DNA of 9,223 bases from Nitrospinota bacterium. Its GTDB lineage: Bacteria; UBA8248. The DNA is taken from positions 2,148 to 11,370 of the forward strand of contig DNYS01000285.1 of assembly GCA_003506735.1 (NCBI GenBank). The letters run 5' to 3'. Each line of letters starts with the position of its first letter. Position 1 is the stretch's first letter. The translations under genes were made by a program, and so were the position numbers. Below are positions 6,615 through 9,223 of this stretch, piece after piece. Under the pieces are notes generated by a model. That model was not told where the DNA came from, did no database searches, and saw nothing but the letters and a program-made list of their open reading frames with translations.

Positions 6615-7445
6615 ATGGCTCTAAAGGATGATGCGATGGATTTGACGATTTCGACCACGAACTCCGAATGCGAGCGCCTCGCCGCGCGTTTTCGGGAATT
6701 CAGCGAGGCCTGCTGGAAGCGGGAGACCTATTGTCCGGACTGGTGCGCCTCCCAAATCGTGGGCCACCTGACGCTGGGCGCGCAATTTTACGCATCCACC
6801 GTCGGCAACGGGCTGGAGGGCAACCACGGGTTCCCCCTCGGGGCCTCCACCCGGGAGGAGTTCATGGAGATTCGCACCTCGCGGATGAACGAGGTCGCCG
6901 CCCTCGACGGGGCCGCGCTCGTCGATAAATTCGAGAGCGATACGAGGGAGCTCATCGCGCTGTACCGGACGCTGGAGCCCGGGGATTTCGATAAATCCGC
7001 CTGGCACAGGCGCGGCGTTATCCCCATCCGTTATTTCGTCATCCAGCGGATATACGAATTTCTCCTCCACGAATGGGACATCCGGAATGAGCCCGAGGCT
7101 TCGCTTCATCCCGATGCCCTGGAGGTGGCGGCGGGGAATCTCCACATTCGCTTTCCGATCATGTACAACACCCGGCCCGATCCCAAACCGGACGGCCGGT
7201 TCCGCTTCGAGACGACCGACACGGGCCATGTCTGGGCGATATCGGTCGTGAACGGAAAGGCCTCCGGCCTCACCGATCTGTCCGGGGAATTCGACGTCTC
7301 CCTCTTCGCCTCGGCCAGCGATTTCCTTCTGATGTCCACCGGGCGCGCCGACGCCGAAGCGAAGAAAAACTCCGGCGCCTTCCGGATCGAGGGCGACGCC
7401 GCCAAGGTGAGCGCGCTGTTGCCGGCTATTTTTTATCCGATTTAG
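6615..7445 (+). CDS. MDMPI N-terminal / DinB-fold metalloprotein with C-terminal SCP2-like domain
   Basis: A 276-residue protein resembling the mycothiol-dependent maleylpyruvate isomerase family. The N-terminal four-helix DinB-like domain (to about residue 160) has CPDWCASQIVGHLT with His51 and YEFLLHEWDIR with Glu148 and His152. His plus Glu-x3-His is the metal-ligand layout of that family. The C-terminal part (about 165-276) has the family's SCP2-like ending (SDFLLMSTGRADAEA, then FRIEGDAAKVSALL). Members use a low-molecular-weight thiol, such as mycothiol or bacillithiol in some, to isomerise or conjugate small molecules; which thiol applies here is unknown. ATG 6615 follows GGGGAG (6604-6609) with 5 bases. 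ATG 6636 follows AAAGGA (6623-6628) with 7 bases and is also plausible. It heads a rightward group with the TauE-like and GyrI-like genes. Confidence 0.85.
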   Translation: MALKDDAMDLTISTTNSECERLAARFREFSEACWKRETYCPDWCASQIVGHLTLGAQFYASTVGNGLEGNHGFPLGASTREEFMEIRTSRMNEVAALDGAALVDKFESDTRELIALYRTLEPGDFDKSAWHRRGVIPIRYFVIQRIYEFLLHEWDIRNEPEASLHPDALEVAAGNLHIRFPIMYNTRPDPKPDGRFRFETTDTGHVWAISVVNGKASGLTDLSGEFDVSLFASASDFLLMSTGRADAEAKKNSGAFRIEGDAAKVSALLPAIFYPI

Positions 7446-7465
7446 GCGGGCCTCCGGGCTCCGCC
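7445..7465 (+). other. GC-rich stem-loop between MDMPI-like and TauE-like genes
   Basis: GGCGG (7445-7449) pairs with CCGCC (7461-7465), and inside it GCC (7450-7452) pairs with GGC (7457-7459) around a TCCG tetraloop, leaving one bulged T at 7460. It begins on the last base of the upstream stop codon. No T-run follows, so it is not a standard intrinsic terminator. It may stabilise or separate the mRNA segments, or be incidental in GC-rich DNA. Confidence 0.45.
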
Positions 7466-7492
7466 GGAACAAGACCCGAAAGGAAAATCACA

Positions 7493-7855
7493 TTGGACAT
7501 CTACGCAGTGGGCTTGGTCGTGCTCGGCCTCGTAGTGGGAACCCTCCAGGCCTCGACCGGCGTGGGATGGGGGATCATCACGGTTCCCGCCCTTTTCCTC
7601 ATTCCCGGCATCAAGGCCCAGCAGGTGGTCGCCATCTCCATGATGGCCTCGCTGTTCAACGTCGGGGCCGCCTCCATCGAGAACATCCGCCACGGAAACA
7701 TGCACTGGAGATACGCCGCCTTAATTGGCGCCGGGGCCATCGTGGGCGGCATCATCGGCGCCTACCTGCTGCGGAACCTTCCGGGCCTGGCCATCCGCCG
7801 GGCGTCGGGCCTCATTGCCATCATCGCCGGCGTGCGGCTGGTCTTTTTTCGGTAG
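7493..7855 (+). CDS. Half-length TauE/SafE-like membrane protein
   Basis: A 120-residue hydrophobic protein that resembles one of the two repeats of TauE/SafE (DUF81) exporters, which normally have about 250 residues and eight membrane segments. Here about four segments are seen, near residues 3-18, 27-40, 44-61 and 73-118 (the last range probably holding two helices). The glycine-rich loop TLQASTGVGWGIITVP (17-32) and the RHGNMHW loop (66-72) before the next helix fit the family. The start is TTG at 7493 with AAAGGA at 7479-7484, 8 bases upstream; the next in-frame ATG is near residue 50, inside the conserved part. If functional it would need to dimerise to make a full transporter for an anion such as a sulfonate or sulfite. 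It lies 47 bases after the MDMPI-like gene and 14 bases before the GyrI-like gene. The substrate is unknown. Confidence 0.82.
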   Translation: MDIYAVGLVVLGLVVGTLQASTGVGWGIITVPALFLIPGIKAQQVVAISMMASLFNVGAASIENIRHGNMHWRYAALIGAGAIVGGIIGAYLLRNLPGLAIRRASGLIAIIAGVRLVFFR

Positions 7856-7869
7856 CGGGAGATGGCCAC

Positions 7870-8331
7870 ATGACATCAATGGCCGGCGTCAGGGTCGAAA
7901 AACGGGAGCCCGCCCGGGGGGCAGGGCTGACCCTCGAGGAGGCGATCACTCCGGAGAGCACCGGGCGACTCTGGGGGAGGCTGTATCTCCGCTGCGAAGG
8001 CCTGCCCGACGCGGGGCCCCCCTTCGGGCTGCGGAGTGGGACAGAGAGCTACGAAGCCTGCTGGACCCTGCATCCCGGAAACCCTCTCCCCGAGGGACTC
8101 ACCGAAACCGAGATGCCCGGCGGCTGGTACGCCGTTGCGATCCACGAGGGGGCCTACGATGAGATCGGCCGGACGCTGGAGCGGTTGGTGGAGGACTGGC
8201 TTCCCCACAGCGGCTTCCGCCGGGGGGATGGGCCGGTCGCCGAGCGCTACCTGAACGACCCGCGCGAGGCGCCCGAGGCCGATCTTCGCACCGAAGTGTG
8301 CCTTCCCGTCGTCCCGGACCCGATCGAGTAA
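7870..8331 (+). CDS. Stand-alone GyrI-like (AraC effector-binding) domain protein
   Basis: A 153-residue protein consisting of one GyrI-like small-molecule-binding domain. Supporting features are VRVEKREPARGAGL at residues 7-20, the TGRLWGRLY helix (31-39), ESYEACW, the AVAIHEGAYDEIGRTLERLVEDWLP block typical of the domain, and the C-terminal LRTEVCLPV in which Glu142 matches the conserved ligand-contacting acid. There is no helix-turn-helix, so it is not itself a transcription factor. Stand-alone members bind, and in some cases hydrolyse, hydrophobic cations or other small molecules. ATG 7870 follows GGGAGA (7857-7862) with 7 bases of spacing. The gene ends with two consecutive TAA codons (8329-8334). 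It closes the rightward group, 14 bases after the TauE-like gene. Confidence 0.85.
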   Translation: MTSMAGVRVEKREPARGAGLTLEEAITPESTGRLWGRLYLRCEGLPDAGPPFGLRSGTESYEACWTLHPGNPLPEGLTETEMPGGWYAVAIHEGAYDEIGRTLERLVEDWLPHSGFRRGDGPVAERYLNDPREAPEADLRTEVCLPVVPDPIE

Positions 8332-8338
8332 TAATCCA

Positions 8339-8351
8339 TCGCCTCAGGCGA
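8339..8351. terminator. Small inverted repeat after the GyrI-like gene (weak terminator candidate)
   Basis: TCGCC (8339-8343) and GGCGA (8347-8351) form a perfect 5-bp stem around TCA, starting 8 bases after the stop codon. There is no T-run on either strand, so a terminator role is only suggested by its place between convergent genes. Confidence 0.25.
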
Positions 8352-8361
8352 CATCGGCGCA

Positions 8362-8394
8362 ATGTTTGCCAGATGTTGGCCAGGCGTTGGCCGG
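8362..8394. repeat. 11-bp imperfect tandem repeat, three units
   Basis: Units at 8362-8372 (ATGTTTGCCAG), 8373-8383 (ATGTTGGCCAG) and 8384-8394 (GCGTTGGCCGG). The first two differ at one base and the third keeps the GTTGGCC core. The array lies between convergent genes, just before another inverted repeat. Its period is close to one helical turn, so a protein-binding array is possible; slippage is the simpler explanation. Confidence 0.65.
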
Positions 8395-8400
8395 TAATTA

Positions 8401-8413
8401 GGATTAAGAATCC
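8401..8413. terminator. Small inverted repeat before the molybdopterin oxidoreductase stop (weak terminator candidate)
   Basis: GGATT (8401-8405) and AATCC (8409-8413) form a perfect 5-bp stem around AAG, 20 bases beyond the stop of the leftward gene. The stem is AT-rich and lacks a T-run, so the terminator reading is weak. Confidence 0.2.
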
Positions 8414-8432
8414 GCTGGACGGTGCTTTTCGC

Positions 8433-9223
8433 TCACGCCTTCGATACGCGGCAGAGCAGGCTCTTGAAGTTGGTCTGGTCCGAGATCGGATCGCGCTGGT
8501 TCTTGTCGGTCAGGAAGTTGACCGGGCGCCAGGGATGGTAGGGCTGCTTTTCTCCCCAGCCGATGGGGATGAACACCGCCGTCGGCCGGATGCCCGCGCT
8601 CACCCAGGCGACCGCCTCGATGCTTCCGCGCGGGGTCTCCACCCGCACCCTGGCGCCGTCCGCGACCCCCAGGCGCTCCGCCCGTTCGGGATGCATCTGG
8701 CAAAACAGGTCCGGCCACATCTCCTGCGCCTGCCAGAAGTAGTGGGTCCAGCTATGAAAATGGGGCGCGGGCGGGCGGCCGGTGATAAGTTCGGTATCGA
8801 AGCCCAGGGCCCGGGCCGCCGCCCCCGGGCCGTTTTCGCTGGCCGGAACGATCCGGCAGGGCGAGGCCCCGGTCGGCGCCGCTTTGTGAAACGGAGAGAT
8901 CACTCCCAGCTCGCCATCGCCATGCGCCAGCTCGGCATAGGGCATATCGACCAGTTGTTCGGGGTCGCTGTAAAACTCGGGGAGAGCCGATAGGCCCAGG
9001 ACGTTGAATTTCTCCTCCATCGCCTCGGTCCAGAATTCCAGCTTCCCGCTCGGTGTGGGGAAGCGGTGTCCCTCGGGCTGGCCGGCCGCCGTCGTCCCCT
9101 CGAGATAGAGCGTCTCCTGTTCGGGAGCGTCCTCGCTCGCCACCGGAAACCGCACCCAGCGGTAGGGGACCGAGTGCAGCCGCTTCTGGGTGACGCCCCG
9201 AAGTTGCTCGTTCTGGATACACA
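8433..9223 (-). CDS. Molybdopterin-dependent oxidoreductase (DMSO reductase superfamily), C-terminal part, 5' truncated by the window
   Basis: The frame is open to the right edge, so the gene starts outside the window; 262 C-terminal residues are present. The GTG at 9153-9155 is internal, since family-like sequence (QKRLHSVPYRW) continues upstream. The segment RFPTPSGKLEFW (about residues 53-64 of the fragment) is the usual link near the end of the catalytic part. The molybdopterin-dinucleotide-binding C-terminal domain runs from about 144 (ELITGRPPAPHFHSW) through MHPERAERLGVADGARVRVETPRG to a tail with GWGEKQPYHPW and DPISDQTNFKSLLCRV. Such enzymes transfer electrons to or from formate, sulfur, arsenic or nitrogen compounds. 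The substrate, any iron-sulfur cluster and any Tat signal lie outside the window. It converges on the GyrI-like gene with 101 bases between stops. Confidence 0.93.
   Translation of the reverse strand, partial: CIQNEQLRGVTQKRLHSVPYRWVRFPVASEDAPEQETLYLEGTTAAGQPEGHRFPTPSGKLEFWTEAMEEKFNVLGLSALPEFYSDPEQLVDMPYAELAHGDGELGVISPFHKAAPTGASPCRIVPASENGPGAAARALGFDTELITGRPPAPHFHSWTHYFWQAQEMWPDLFCQMHPERAERLGVADGARVRVETPRGSIEAVAWVSAGIRPTAVFIPIGWGEKQPYHPWRPVNFLTDKNQRDPISDQTNFKSLLCRVSKA

Noticed and set aside
5666..6631. A 321-codon plus-strand open frame opposite the NIPSNAP gene
   Set aside because: Its composition is typical of a shadow frame and it crosses the divergent intergenic region; the NIPSNAP reading shows two matching domain repeats.
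6437..6658. N-terminal extension of the NIPSNAP protein
   Set aside because: The added residues show no family similarity and run into the divergent gene; ATG 6436 has a good ribosome site and the domain starts there.
6621..7472. A 283-codon minus-strand open frame opposite the MDMPI-like gene
   Set aside because: No motif and no good ribosome site were seen, while the plus-strand protein has the metal triad and family C-terminus.

Overview
This is a GC-rich, gene-dense bacterial window with eleven protein-coding genes, two of them cut by the window edges. No RNA gene, CRISPR array, insertion sequence or phage gene is visible. Shine-Dalgarno-type sites and tight gene spacing fit a bacterium. 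The gene families (NDP-forming acyl-CoA synthetase, MaoC hydratases, NIPSNAP, MDMPI-like, molybdopterin oxidoreductase) are common in uncultured soil and marine lineages with broad acyl-CoA metabolism, but nothing here fixes the taxon.

Region A (1-3145, plus strand) looks like an acyl-CoA catabolic operon. It holds the C-terminal two thirds of an NDP-forming acyl-CoA synthetase, two small hot-dog proteins that look like the N- and C-terminal halves of a hydratase 2 (MaoC) enzyme, and an SDR dehydrogenase. In principle an acid would be activated to its CoA thioester, a 2-enoyl-CoA hydrated to the (R)-3-hydroxyacyl-CoA, and that alcohol oxidised. The hydratase halves plus the SDR reproduce, as separate genes, the domain content of peroxisomal multifunctional enzyme 2.

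Region B (3169-6436, minus strand) converges on region A with only 23 bases between stop codons. In transcription order it encodes a two-domain NIPSNAP-family protein, a metallo-beta-lactamase-fold hydrolase with an altered metal motif, a PPC/DUF296 protein, and a CapA-type metallophosphatase-fold protein without a signal peptide. The last two genes are 2 bases apart. A 13-bp tandem repeat lies just upstream of the hydrolase gene. The joint function of this set is unknown to me.

Region C (6615-8331, plus strand) diverges from region B across a 178-bp intergenic stretch. It encodes a DinB/MDMPI-fold protein with an intact His-Glu-His metal triad, a half-length TauE/SafE-like membrane protein starting at TTG, and a stand-alone GyrI-like ligand-binding domain.

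Region D (8332-9223) begins with a short intergenic stretch holding an 11-bp tandem repeat and two small inverted repeats. It then contains the C-terminal end of a minus-strand molybdopterin oxidoreductase that runs off the right edge.

Most observations are family-level. The best leads are the trans-assembled MFE-2-like module, the MBL/PPC/CapA gene set, and the two short tandem repeats.
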